Positions 47,753 to 63,685 of a stretch of 64,000 nucleotides of DNA are shown in pieces. Position numbers and translations under genes: made by a program. A model generated the notes under the pieces. It was not told the DNA's origin. It did no database searches and worked only from the letters and a program-made list of their open reading frames with translations. Each line of letters begins with the position of its first letter. Within the stretch, counting starts at the first letter, position 1. Source of the DNA: Epinephelus fuscoguttatus (taxonomy: Eukaryota; Chordata; Actinopteri; Perciformes; Serranidae); the NCBI RefSeq assembly GCF_011397635.1, contig NC_064760.1, positions 27,006,856-27,070,855 on the forward strand. The letters are read 5' to 3'.

Positions 47753-48523
47753 GTTGTCATGGCTATATCCTGTCAGATAAAGAAGAGGCAGGTTAAACGA
47801 GGGAAGTGTGCCATCTAAGTTTCTCACTCACAATAATCTGTGAGGGTTAATGAGAGTTGTGTACTGTAAATACAATGAAACATGCTGTCAGACACATATA
47901 AACACTGCGGAAATAGAGCGACATTTATATCGAGTAAACAGAAATCTCCAAAGCAGCATACTAGCCATGAACTGTGTGCGCACATACACACATACACACA
48001 CTAATAAGCCGACATTGCATGGCCTCCATACTAAAGGCCGGTCGGACTGCACAAGACAAAACACAACCGCTGGCCCGCTCCTTCCACACATTTCATTCAC
48101 AAACTATCAGAAAATAGTACCGCTTTGTCTGCTGGTTGTGGGTCATGGCGATCGCTGACTAGTACAGTCAATGGAGGAGCGATGAGGCTGTAGCCTAGTA
48201 GAGGTGGTGACACTGAGCCATCAGTGAGTGGCTCACACAAACAAGCTACAGCCACACACCGACATAGGAAGCTACTATTAACTCACACACAAAAAAAGGG
48301 CTGATCGGCACTAAGTTCACAACACTACCAACACGTGGAAAAAGGCGAAAAACTTACCATTTGGAGGTCGGTCAGTGTGAAACCAACAGCGGATGTTTGA
48401 TCATGTGGCACAAAGCGAGTATTTTTCTCGGTTTGTGAAGGCGAAATCTGCACAATCCCAGCTGCAGCAGCACTAGCAGTAGGCCAAGGCACAGCTCTCA
48501 TTCTCTGCACTTCATCGCCTCAT
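47749..48523 (-). promoter_or_regulatory. nsd1: Chain of upstream ORFs in the nsd1 leader
   Basis: In the spliced leader (exon 48358-48537 joined to 47769) three upstream ORFs are seen: 48512-48523 (3 codons), 48498-48515 (5 codons), and one starting at 48501 that crosses the splice and stops at 47749 (54 codons). Each stop overlaps the next start as ATGA, and the last overlaps the nsd1 ATG at 47750-47752. This geometry can permit termination-reinitiation or can repress translation. It depends on the exon join being correct. Confidence 0.6.
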
Positions 48524-49500
48524 CAGCGGCGGCCCCCCTGAAAAAACACTGTCACCTTAAACACAGAATAACAAGTAAATCTCCATTACGCTGCAACAGC
48601 ACGCAGCGGCGAAATTCAGTGTGCCATAACCGGTCCCCAAACAGCCACAGCAGCTTATTTACTACATGATTTTTGCCTGCTGTCGAAGTGCCCCCGGTTA
48701 TGTTAAAACAAGCCCAGACTGACTGTGTTGGTGAGCAGCAACCAATCGGCACTGCTACCCAACCCCCCGTCTGCATAGGGCCGTGACACTCACCCTCCTA
48801 ACACACACGCGCACACTTACAGGCACGCACGTACACAACACACGCACGTGCGCGCTTGCACATCCAGGTGAAGTTTCTAATAGCGATATAATAGCAGCTT
48901 TATGGCATAATAATCACAAATGAATGGACGGCCTGTTTATATGTACGTCTGTGCCCATTGTCTCTGAGCTGAACTCTGCTGACAGGCCTGTGTGTGTGAG
49001 AGTGGCGCAGAGACACCGAGGATACAACATGATTGCGGTGTGCTAGCAGGCACACGGCCTCTCCGGTCAAACCAAAACTCCGTGCGCCATATTGCCTTTC
49101 TACACTCAGTCCCTCTGACATGAGGAAACAGGCCGCTAGGCGCTCAGATAAAGGAGACTGTGGCTGTAAGCACGCATAAAACAAGGGTTTGCTCCGATTA
49201 AAAACCTCTAGTGATCGCTTTCCAGGTTGCCCTCACATAACACTTATAAGGATTTGGTGCTCGCACTGTGGATCAAATTGATTCATATCCATAAACAAAC
49301 TCAGAGCGCACAATAGGCTCGCTGCAGCGGGCCAGTCCTTGAAGATCAAACAAAGACGGACTTGACAGCACAGGATCTTACCTCTGTGTGCACGTTTTTA
49401 ACTACCAGGGTGGGTTCAGATCATTGGGCGGTTCATTTCTTTAACATTTTGGGCGAACGATCCGCTGGAAACACTACTTAGATCCGAGGTTTAACTTATT
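48358..49500 (-). other. nsd1: nsd1 5' UTR exons and promoter region
   Basis: An exon at 48358-48537 has a clear acceptor (gtgttttttcag) and donor (ATG then gtaagttt). A possible further leader exon ends at 49382 (CACAGAG then gtaagatcc). The interval 48.5-49.4 kb has raised CpG and alternating CA/CG tracts such as GCACGTGCGCGC. The transcription start is unknown. Confidence 0.5.
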
Positions 49501-49782
49501 CAGCCACCCTGATAGATCAGCTGTCTAGCGTTTACATGAAAACACATCCCTTTGTTACCCCTTTAAACCAATTCTGCCATCACACTGTGTGACATCACAT
49601 CCAAAAAGTAACATCATGTATATCAGTGCGCCGTCATTTCATTCAAAGAGGGGGTAAATAAAGGTATTATTATAAGGTGGTCACTATTGTCTGGAGACAC
49701 GGGCCCTCTTGTGTCCACAGGGGGAATTACAGGCTTTTCATTTGACAGGAAATACTGTATTTAAGTGGAAAAGACAATTTCT

Positions 49783-49820
49783 TTTATTTTGGTTTCACAT
49801 ACAGCACATTAGCATTTATT
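49783..49820 (-). terminator. Candidate poly(A) signals of the C5orf24 homologue
   Basis: Two minus-strand AATAAA copies (49783-49788 and 49815-49820) lie about 770-800 bases past the stop codon. Confidence 0.4.
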
Positions 49821-50590
49821 ACATATACCACAAAGCATTTTTTTCTGTTTCATGAAGTTGGTTTTTTTTTCCTTAATGAACAGCATAACATACATGTAAA
49901 TCTGGAAGTGCTTATCAAGTGAGTCTGGGGGACTAAACAGGCTGTTACAATACATAATCAAAATTCACAAAGTGCTGAAATAACAAATACTGTGTTGAAA
50001 AAGGATATTATGCACTGAGATTAACCAGATTGAGCTAATTAAAAAAATGTATCGCAGTGTTCCCGTTGTAGGTATGATGCAGGATAATATCACAAAATTA
50101 AAAACACATATTGAACTGGACGACACACAAAGGACAGCTATACATCCACGTATTTATGCTTAGGAAAAGGCTGATTTGATTGGCTGTTTGTACTAAAATG
50201 CAGTTGTTGTTTTTTTTTATAAATGTAGAAAATGTCACAAGAACCTGGACATAGAAATGTCAAAGCAGAAACTCAGGAACAAAATGCTTGAGGAGGAAAA
50301 AAAAGATTCATTCTCTAGTGAGGTTTGAACCACAAACTGATAAATACATGTTTTGCCTATACTATCTGGTGTGATTAGTTCATACGCATGCATCTCTGCC
50401 AAACTGGAGTAACATACTTCTTTCTAAGTCAGTCATTTATTATGAGAGGATGAAGACAATGTCAAACACTGTACAAACACTCAGTCAGAGCCATTCCTAA
50501 ATGGCAAAAAGTTCCTTCCTTTTGAGAGAAATGTTTTCTGAAGCATCTTCTTTTTCATGCACTCAAATGTTTTTGAAGTATTAGACAGAA

Positions 50591-51289
<699 letters not shown>

Positions 51290-51542
51290 TTAGGTGGAAA
51301 ACCTACACATGCACACGTGCACCCAGACTAACACAACCCACAGAAGCATTTTTAGTAGCTTACTTTTGGTGGAGCCAACAGGCCTTTTAGCGTTGCAACA
51401 CAAAACACAAGTGATGTCAAGACAAAGCCAGGTAAACTGCAGTTGGAGTTTGCAACAAAAAATATGCATGCACAAAAATAAATGTTGGTTTCCCTACGAA
51501 ATGCTTAACTATTTTAAGAACGTAGAAATAAACAGTTCGTAC

Positions 51543-51770
51543 CTTATTTGTTGGTGGATGTTAGATGGAAAGGGTTAATTTCGGATCGCATACATTTTCC
51601 TTCTCTGGCAGCAACAACATCTTTGAGAAGACGCTGCACAAACTGCGCCCTGGCGTCCGGCAGTGTTGTTTTGGAGCGGGACTGCGATTTCGGTTGCCTA
51701 TTTCATGCTCATTTAATCCTTTAAGCAGAGGTTTAGATGAGAGTGGCAGCCATTTTCGCCTGGAAAAAAA
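51543..51770 (-). other. Probable non-coding first exon of the C5orf24 homologue
   Basis: A minus-strand donor (AAATAAG then gtacgaac) ends at 51543. The matching acceptor (ctccaacag) is at 51263. The region is CpG-containing. The 5' end is a guess. Confidence 0.5.
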
Positions 51771-51796
51771 AATTAATAAAACAGGATGCGCTGACC

Positions 51797-51807
51797 ACGC
51801 ATGCGCA
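51797..51807. promoter_or_regulatory. NRF1-type palindrome upstream of the C5orf24 homologue
   Basis: ACGCATGCGCA closely matches the NRF1 consensus YGCGCAYGCGCR. It lies just upstream of the proposed first exon and only about 300 bases downstream of the atp5po poly(A) signal. Confidence 0.5.
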
Positions 51808-52111
51808 CAAAGGCTTCCAGGAAACGTAGATCATCTGTGGTTCTGCCAAATTAAACAAAGGCGAATCTGAATAGCGCACACATTAAGATCCGAGCGCTAT
51901 TACCATGGAACTCTAATTGCAACATAATTAAAATAATGAACTGACACTGATGATACCTCAGCAAATAAATAGATTGGCCAGAATTTCCAATTACAAACTG
52001 AACCATGTATCAATATCATTATTACTGGTCATTGACAGGAAATATGAGCATGCAGGTGCCACAGTGACAACAACAATGATGACAAAAGGTCATACTCCAT
52101 TTTTTGTAGGT

Positions 52112-52117
52112 TTTATT
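52112..52117 (-). terminator. Candidate atp5po poly(A) signal
   Basis: AATAAA on the minus strand, about 135 bases past the stop codon, giving a short 3' UTR. Confidence 0.55.
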
Positions 52118-52252
52118 AACATCCATAAGAACTTAAGTAAAGACACGGGGTTTCTGGAGCAACTGCAGTGCTAGGACAGATAGCAATATACATTTATCAG
52201 CGTTTCCCCCGATGGTCGTCTCCGATCTTCTGCAAAATTAAGTCCACAGGAC

Positions 52253-55200
52253 TTAAGTTTCCCTGATGAGCTTGGTCAGCTTCTGAATCTTTGTTTTGGT
52301 GGACATGTCCACGTATTTGTCTCCGATACTGACGATCATGCCACCCAGGATTGAAGGGTCCGACTGGGAAGAGGAGACATCAGTTGAAAATACTTTTCAC
52401 CACCTGCAAGACGTTCATTTGTATGTTTCTGGGATCATGCATTAATACCATACCTTTGTTTCCAGCTTGATGCTTTCACCCTTCTGAAGAAAGCCCTTGA
52501 GAGCTACTTTCAGGTCAGCAAGATTAGCTTCATCCAAAGGCTAAAATGGATAAATATTGATTGGTTAATTGTGCAAAATATCTAAGGTAAAAATACACAA
52601 AAGGGATTGTTTGTATTGATTGTATTTGAGGTGGCCAGGTTAAGTGTAGGAGATGCAACAAGAATGTGCCGTAACATATATGCAGTGGAAACATCTTACA
52701 GTGAACGAGCCTGTCCGTGTCAAACTGATCGCTGTAAGATAATGATTATAACAATTTAAAAGTTTTTCTCATGCAGATTATCATCTACTTGACATTTTTA
52801 TATTTATTGCTTAAGTATGAATTAATGAAACTAGCTGGAAGCAGACGGGTTACCACGAGGCAAAGTATCATGGTCAAAGTAAAAAAATAAAAATAAAAAT
52901 AAATCCCTGTTGTAATTTATGAAAAGACCGAACATGAAAACTGCCTCTGGATACGTGGACAATATTTCTTTAATCTGATTGAAGTAATTCATATTAGAGA
53001 TGCGGCTGAGCTCTTTACATGGACCCTAAATTAAGTTATCTGTCAAGATGTGCATGTACATGCCCTAAAGCATTTAATCAAAACATATATATAAGTGGTT
53101 CCACCTGCTGTGAAGTGTCTAATCTGCTGAAAATATAACAGCAGGGGAAGTTTTTTTTCAAACCTTATAGAGAGAATTCATTTTATTTAATACATAATGT
53201 GCAGGAGCAGAAGTGGTTCCCCGTTAATGTAGTTTAGTAGTAAGTAATGTAGGTCTAACCAAGGCTGCATTCTATAGGTACAAATGACAAATGTTCCCTA
53301 AACACCTCACATGCACAATATTGGTAGATGTTAGAATTTATTGATGTTCCTTAAATGTCTCATATGCACACTACAAAAGGGGATCATGTCCAGTGACTTC
53401 ACGCTGCAACATGCACCAATGTTATGTAAGGCTACTGTTTCAAAATCAAAGAATACTTTTATAAATCAAAGCACTCATATATGAACATAGCACTAGCAGT
53501 GCATTAAATATTTTGAAAAATTTATTAAGAATTCTCTGTTAAAATGCGCAAAGGGAGGCACATGTGCAGCGCATGGACCAGTTACATTGCCTTATGTTAC
53601 CCCCAAAATTTGCAAACATGCGCAGTAGGAGTTTATTCTAACCAGAGAGAAACAATCAGATCAAGAGTTTACATCTGTATTAGGTGCTACTATTTTCCCA
53701 TTGAACGGATTAACCTGATTGAAAATTTCTTACTATCAGGCCAGTGTCTTCCGACTGAGATGGTTATATAAGGCATTTTTCTGATTGGGCTATTATTCTG
53801 ATTGGGCTATTATTCTGATTATTAGTGGAATATCTGGGTCCATGTTATTGCACCTAATGAAACAGACTACTTAGTATTTGAAGTGAATTGTTTAAACAGC
53901 ATTTGCATGGGAATGATTCTGTCTGCAGCTTTTTGCTTCACATAAGCAGTTTCCACTGTATAACGTATGTCCACCTATTTTATACCTGAGCAGTGGTGAC
54001 GGAGCAGACGACCTCTCCACGTTGCGCACTCATCATCTTCCCGAAGGCAGTGATAACGTCACCAGTTAGAGGAAGACGACCATTGTCAGCCAAAACATCT
54101 GCAAAACAAAAAGCAGGATACAGGTAAGCGAGACTCATTACCTTTGTTTCTCGGCATTACCAACTCACAAAATGAGTAAACATCACTTATATTGTATCAC
54201 ATCAGTTCAGAAATACATTGTTTCTGATTTCATCCAACTGTTCCTGCAGCGTTATTCCTGTTATGCTCAAAGGTTGATTTAAACCATGATCAATATCAAT
54301 GTAGCAGTCCTTTGAGGACTGAACCATAGGGCTTGTGGACTGATGCTAGTGTGGGAAACACATTATGGAGCTTACAAGTGGCCTACTGAAAAGCCATTAT
54401 ATCTATATCATTTGTGTTTTAGCACTTTTTCCACACAAATACAGTTCTCTCGCTTAATTTCCACATTTCATATTTGTGACGACAAATGTTCCAAAACAAA
54501 ACAAACAAAATTAACAAACAAGAAAATCCTTCCACAGATTGAAAGTCTGCAGAATGACTTGAATATATATGATATGTATGGTGCTAGTGTAGTCACAAAG
54601 TCTTTGACCTCTACGGAGGTCACAGGGAGAAACACATTAGAAAGACAATGAAGACAATAGGAGCTGCTGTTGACTTAAAAAAGACAGTCAAGATAAAAAA
54701 AAAAAAAAAATCTAAATAAAAATTTGTTTCTTAATGAGACAGTACAAACTGTTTTTTAAACCATGTAACTTCAGAAAACACAACACCAAGAGAAAAGGGT
54801 TTGTCTATATCATTTTACCCAAGCCTGTATTACATATCAATTTGGCAACAACCATGACAAATATATGTGTGTTCCAGGTGAGAAAACCCAAGTTACTGTA
54901 TTTAAAGTTTGAGGGAATTTAAAGATATCGCATGTCCAAGTGTACCTCTAAGAATAAATAAAACGGAAAAATGTGAAATAAAAAGTAGCAAAGTATACAA
55001 CATGTTCTTTAATTGGACTTCTTTGTAGTACAAAAATTAAGTATTTGTATCCTATCTGCTGTGAGCTGGTGGACTCCTAATGCCATGCTAAAATGCACAG
55101 CAGCAATCAGTGTTCACTCACTGATGAGGTTGACAATGATGGGTGAAACCTTGGCCTTTGCAAGAGCATCATGGAAAGTCTTCTGCTTGAGGCTGCGCTT

Positions 55201-56098
55201 TATGTGAGGATTCATGACAATACTGGACATTTTGGGATCCTTGATCATGGCCTGCAGAACAAGATGGCACACAGCAAAAGGCAACTGAATGTATGTAGTG
55301 GAAGAAAGGTCGGCTGTGTTGAAACAGCATGGAAATTTGCAAAATTTTGACAACGATCAGATTCTTATCAAATGATTTATTCCTCAGATATACCACATAT
55401 TTATTAACATTTTTTATTTTAACAGTGTAAATGAATTACCAACAATAATATTTTCATAGGGGGAGAAACACTACTTGTATCATCCACTGACCTTTACATA
55501 ATTATACTGCAATTAGGGGTTACAATTTTTGACTTACAGATAATTTTCCAAGCTCCTGCTCCACTTGGTCCAGTTTGTTCTGCTTGCTAGCAGCTGAGAA
55601 CAGAGCAGTGGCATAGCGGCCCTCCACTCCATAGACCTGGATGGGAGGCTGTAAGGATATAAACACAGATTAAACAAACTGCTAACACTATTCCTACTAG
55701 ATGAGCGGTAATGCTCCATGCAGTGTCACGTTATTCACCTTAATCAGTTTCGCCGCAGGTCTGGCCACAGACGTGCTGAGCTGGCGGACCTAGGATAGAA
55801 AAATTGCACAATGTCATCACAGAGAAACCAAAACTTGAGCTTAATAACTTTTGGCACGCGTTGTACCATTTACGTTGAAGACAGCTAGCTGGTAGGCTAA
55901 CATGTTAGCAGTCATTCAAGTGCAACGCCTCGTGTGCATTTGCTGGACATTTAGCGTTATATCCTGGTCTCCAGATGGAGAACAATGTTAAAATATGTTT
56001 TTGAGGTACATATAATTCCGTCAACCCTATCATAAAATGATTAAAAGCACCAAAATCATTGAATGTCTTACCTGCTGTCCTAGCATGAGTGCTGCCAT
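52253..56098 (-). CDS. atp5po: ATP synthase peripheral stalk subunit OSCP, mitochondrial
   Basis: Seven exons (56072-56098, 55739-55789, 55538-55648, 55122-55251, 53986-54098, 52454-52540, 52253-52363) join in frame to 209 residues (human 213). OSCP joins the peripheral stalk to the F1 head of mitochondrial ATP synthase, so rotation is coupled to ATP synthesis. The N-terminus is a basic, Ser/Ala-rich import signal ([20 protein letters not shown]). Then come [52 protein letters not shown] and the signature C-terminal segment [20 protein letters not shown], ending KLTKLIRET. The donor at 55122 must be the first of two overlapping gtgag sites to keep frame. The gene runs head-to-head with ppp2ca, 4.7 kb away. 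Confidence 0.97.
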
Positions 56099-56133
56099 TT
56101 TCTCCTACAGCTGTCTAGAGTAGAACAACTGAC

Positions 56134-56145
56134 TGCGCATGTGCA
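56134..56145. promoter_or_regulatory. NRF1-like site at the atp5po promoter
   Basis: TGCGCATGTGCA differs at one core position from the NRF1 consensus and lies about 36 bases upstream of the atp5po start codon. NRF1 commonly drives nuclear OXPHOS genes. Confidence 0.45.
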
Positions 56146-56454
56146 CTTGAGAGGAAGCTGTCTCGTTGTGGGTAATGTAGTCTTTTCTGTGTGGCGCATT
56201 CTGATAGGAGGGGGAAAGGCTTTCTAATGAACAACCACACATTTCTAAATATGTTTTAATTTCTTTCTAAATTCATCCACTCAAGTGAAAAGAAATGTTA
56301 CATATGATTTTTAAGCTCATATATCATAGCATACAGCCTACTGGTTGTTTATTCTGACCTATAGAAACAGGGCTCAACACTAATTTTCAAAAGAGGTTGC
56401 CAGGCTGACAGCCAGTAAATAGCTTTTGGTTGCCAATACTGAAAACATGTCACT

Positions 56455-56802
56455 AGGGCTGGGCAATACATGATATCATATTGATGTCGTGATATAAGAC
56501 AAAAATCATCTTAGCTTTTGAATATCATATCGTACGTGTTGTCTTTCCTGGTTTTAAATGCTGAATTGCAGTAAAATTAACTAATTTTCTGTATTTGTTA
56601 GACTATTCTAGCTGTTCAATTATTTGCCTTTACCTACTTAGCCATTATATCCACATTACTGAAGATTATTTTCCAAAAATCTCATTGTGTAATGATTTTT
56701 TTTTTTTTTTGAAAGCGTGAACCCTACTATATTGTCACAATATCGATATCCAGGTATTTTGTCAAAATATCATGACATTCAATTTTCTTCATATTGCCCA
56801 CT
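56455..56802. mobile_element. hAT-like MITE with near-complete target duplication
   Basis: The left end is AGGGCTGGGCAATACATGAT and the right end, read inward, is AAGTGGGCAATATG. The flanks ATGTCACT (56447-56454) and TTGTCACT (56803-56810) agree at seven of eight bases. The interior has GATATC/CAATATCG words typical of the fish GGGCTGGGCAATA family. Confidence 0.65.
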
Positions 56803-57925
56803 TTGTCACTTAAGGCCTGTATTTTGACTTGGTCTTATTAAGACTATGCAGTTATGCATCAGCTTAATAATGGAAATGTGACATGAAAGCATGTATAAAG
56901 CTTTATTACAGTAATTAAACAATTTTGTTTTGTCGTTTGTGTTTTATTTGATACTTTACAGAATTTGAATCTTAAGTGTGACTTGATTTGCCTCGCCACT
57001 GACTCTTAAATAGATGCCTGTGCGCCACAGACTCAGGTAGCCTACCTCATGTTTTCCACTGAGATAAGTCATCAAATTGTCTGAATACTGGCACGTGTCT
57101 GTTTTTGTATTGTATGTTTGTGGAGATAATAATGGACATCCAAAAAATGTTTTCAACAAGTGCTGAATTTTGTAAGTTTAAATAACTACTTAGACTGGTT
57201 ACAAGATATCAACCATTTTTGCATCAGTGTTCACACAATTTAAATAATTTTAATAAAAGAGAAAATGAGAGAAAATACCCAGTTAGATTACAGTTACTGA
57301 TCCAAGTGTTTGTGATCACAAAGTGGTTGCATCTGAACATGTTCTACTCTGTAAACAGCTTAAATGTAGAACATTCATTCTGCTGCTTTGCATCTTTACA
57401 CCATACGGCAATGCCATCTTTTGATTTATGGCCATTTTTCAGGTTTATTGCTGAGTTTAAAACATTTGCTATAACAGTAATAAAAAAGTAATCAAGTATA
57501 TTAAGTTAGCTGGGGTGAAGTCAGGTCATTTTTGACACTTTTTGGTAGATTACAAAGAAAACCACTTAAAACCCTGAAAACTACCTTGAGCGTTACTTTT
57601 AGAACTTGTTATGATTCTCTGCTATATATCTATAGCAACAATGTGTCGCTAGGTAAAAATGATTTAGACCTTCAAACAAATCAAGAACCCCTGTCTTGCT
57701 GCAATGACATGTTCAGGTACAATGGGACAGTAAGTAAGGTAACATGAGGCAATCATGTTTGTTTGCTTTTTATATGCTTAAATCTGTTTATCACTTCAGT
57801 CATCAATTTATTAACTCTTTAATGTAACCTGTGGCCATTCATTGAAAAAGACTGTCAGAATTTTCTGTCATGCAATTCTTCAGCTCCCTGTCTCCTTGGT
57901 GCCATGTTGTCTACAATGGGTGTGC

Positions 57926-57927
<2 letters not shown>

Positions 57928-57979
<52 letters not shown>
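57928..57979. repeat. (TG)n microsatellite
   Basis: About 26 TG units, the longest such tract in the window. Confidence 0.97.
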
Positions 57980-57983
<4 letters not shown>

Positions 57984-60434
57984 AGTATGGCTAATTCTGG
58001 ACTGTTGTGGCTGACATGGACTCACATCATCATCTTAATATCTTAAATCTTAATATTTCTATGTAACAATAGAAAAAAATGTCCGTAATATGACAGGGTG
58101 ACACACAGTAGCATAAGTCATTTTTTATGGCACATGGTAACCTGAAACATGTTGGTTAGAATAGATAGAAAAACGTCCCACTTTAGCCATATATTGGTCC
58201 CATTTCACCTGAAAACATTAAGTACGAATCAAAACCCTTTCTCATAAAAAGTAACATGTATTGTGAAAATATTTTGATTTTAAGTAAAAAATTTAACAGC
58301 ATGCAACGTCCTACAACCACTCGTGATGTTATACTCTTATTGTTTTAGCTGCAGTGCTCCTATTACCTGTGAGAGGGGCATTTTTAAATGGGTGTATTTT
58401 GTATTTATTTTACCCCCCACAAGTGGATTTGGAAGGCATGTTTTTTTTTTTTTTTTTACAAATCTGCCAAAATTGCACCATTTATCACAGCCACAAACTG
58501 TAAAAACAGAAACTATGAATGGATTTTCAAATGTCTGATGGAATTTGGACACATCATGTGTGACAAATGCCTTCATCATAAGAAAAAAAACAAACAAAAC
58601 ATAACTGCATCTGAGCTTAGTGACATCTCATCACCTTGATTCTATGTCTCCTTAAAAGAAAATTAAAATCTAATTAAAAATTTGGCCAAAAATAAAACCT
58701 TTGCACCAACTGACCAGCATACACGATGAAAGTGAGAGACAGAGGCTTTTTTTTAATGCCAGGATTTCGTCCTCAACTTTTAACTTTTAGACATCTAATG
58801 CCAGGTACACACTACACCATATCAGGCCAATTATAGCCCGACACAGCGTTGTGTGGTGTTGGCTCGGATAGTAAACGACAACGAGTGTCGTACGCGATAA
58901 TCCATTGTTTCATCTTGTGTAGTGTGTCACAGTAGACGATGACCGATGCCACGTCTGGGACGCCTCACGACCACGATGTTCCAACAAGTCTAGCATGTTT
59001 GATTTTCTTTTTGTCGTTCACAACTGCTGCTGTCACAGCTGTCACTTTGACCAATAGGAACACAGAGCGGTCTGCTGGTATAGACAACTGTACGACAACA
59101 GCCCAGCCTTTTAGATATTTCCTGTAGGGATGTTACCACACAGAGTAAAAAGGGAAAAATTATGGTGTCAAACAGCAGAGGCACTTTAGCAACCTAGTGA
59201 GTACTGCCATTAGCAACAAGCTAGCAAACAATGTCACTTCTTTATAATGGAGACAGACATAAAGTAATACAATGAAAAAATAGTGGCTTTTACTTACCAC
59301 ATTTGAAACAGACTACATCATAAACAGGCCATTTGCCTTGATAAAGTTAATGCATCTCGCAGTCATTTCAAACTCAACACTTTCTGTATTGGTTTCAAAT
59401 TAAAAGACCCGTTCAACTTCAGTTGAGAGGATCCCTTCATTTTCTAAAAAGGTTTTTATTGTGAAGCATTTGCAGAAACTTGGGTGTGGAGGATTCAGCG
59501 ATTTGCATAGTTTGCATGCTGCACTTCAAATGTAGCTCCACCCATCTTATGGCACTTTTTGCATTACTACAACAACATTTCGGCTGGCACATGAACAGAC
59601 ACAGTGACTGAAATAATAGTAATAGTAATAAAAATAGCACAAGAATAACGTTATGACATCACACACGTCGTGAAAGACGACGGGGAATGATTGGTGTGGA
59701 CCATCGTGAAGTTTGTCACGTCCGTTGGCCAAGTCACGGCATGATTTTATGACTCCACAATCGTGTAATCTGACATAGTGACCGTCAAAACGGACAGAAG
59801 TGTCACCATAAGGGTACATTTAAAAATATACAATAATTTATGGTAAGCTAGAAGAAGGGTCATCCATTTTCTGCCCGTCACTCAGGGATGCTTAAGGAAA
59901 AATACTTGTAGTTTCCGGTGAATCAAAAAAAACAATAAAAAAAAAAGTTACACCTCCTCTGATAAGTAGTGAACAGTCCTTAAATTACGTAGCTAATTAG
60001 CTACCTAGCTTACTAGCTCTGACTTCACAGCTAAGCTCATGGTTTTCCATGAGAACTGAAACTGCAGCCAACCACCTGTCACAAATTGTAAATAGACTAA
60101 ACAAAATTGTATCAGAAATTACACCTCTATTATTTATTAAGCGAGCTACGGTTAATAAAACCGTAATAATATTTCAGGTGGTAGCTAGCTAACCTGTGAA
60201 TATGATGTAGTTTTAATGACGCTGTTGAACCGTTGGTCCTGACTTTCGTGCTTCCCTCCAGCAGAAGGCAGATCAACCGGCAATTTCACTTTTTAAATAA
60301 CCGACACACAAAATACTCAAAAGCAGCAAGCATAAAGTAAGAAAATAAAGACAAACCAAATATGTTTAACTCGTTAGGACAGATAAATGAGAGGTGTGTT
60401 AAGATCCGGCTGGAGGGGCTCACCAGGGATGCGA

Positions 60435-60442
60435 TGACGTAA
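60435..60442. promoter_or_regulatory. CRE-like site upstream of ppp2ca
   Basis: TGACGTAA lies 378 bases before the ppp2ca start codon. A CREB-responsive element has been described for the mammalian PPP2CA promoter. Function here is inferred. Confidence 0.35.
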
Positions 60443-60819
60443 ATATGATTTGTTGCTCAGCCTCGCTGTGGACCAGAGTTGGCAGGGTTGGGTCTTCATT
60501 TCTCTCAGCTAGTCTTACAGTATTTACAATACTAATAGCTGACAGTGTGAGAATAGTAGTTTAACACGGAGAGGAGCATTATTTCTGTATCATGTGAGCT
60601 GAACACTTTGGTCCCCACCAAACTGCAGGGACGCAGGGCAGTTGACGCATTCGTTTTCGCGGAGCACACACTCACACGCGCGCGCTCGCACATACACACA
60701 CGAGCTGCGAATGACCAGGGAGCTTGCTAGGACGTAGCATAGCCGGGACATCAAAACGTGAGAGGTTTTCCTGAGAGATTTCAAAGCTGGTCGGCTCGCT
60801 AGCTGACGGCAAACCAGGC

Positions 60820-63685
<2,866 letters not shown>

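Larger units (their letters stand above)
56150..60600. other. Intergenic region between atp5po and ppp2ca
   Basis: No gene was recognised. It holds an hAT-like MITE (56455-56802), a long (TG)n tract (57928-57979) and a poorly defined repeat-like stretch from 58799 to about 59820 that starts GCCAGGTACACACTACACC. The remainder is A+T-rich with only short open frames. Confidence 0.5.

Noticed and set aside
55122-55140. Alternative atp5po donor (second gtgag) giving an NLISE end
   Set aside because: It breaks the frame of the next exon. The first site gives NLINVLADNGR, as in other vertebrates.
58799-59820. Possible transposon beginning GCCAGGTACACACTACACC
   Set aside because: I could not match inverted ends or a target duplication, so it was left as a repeat-like stretch.
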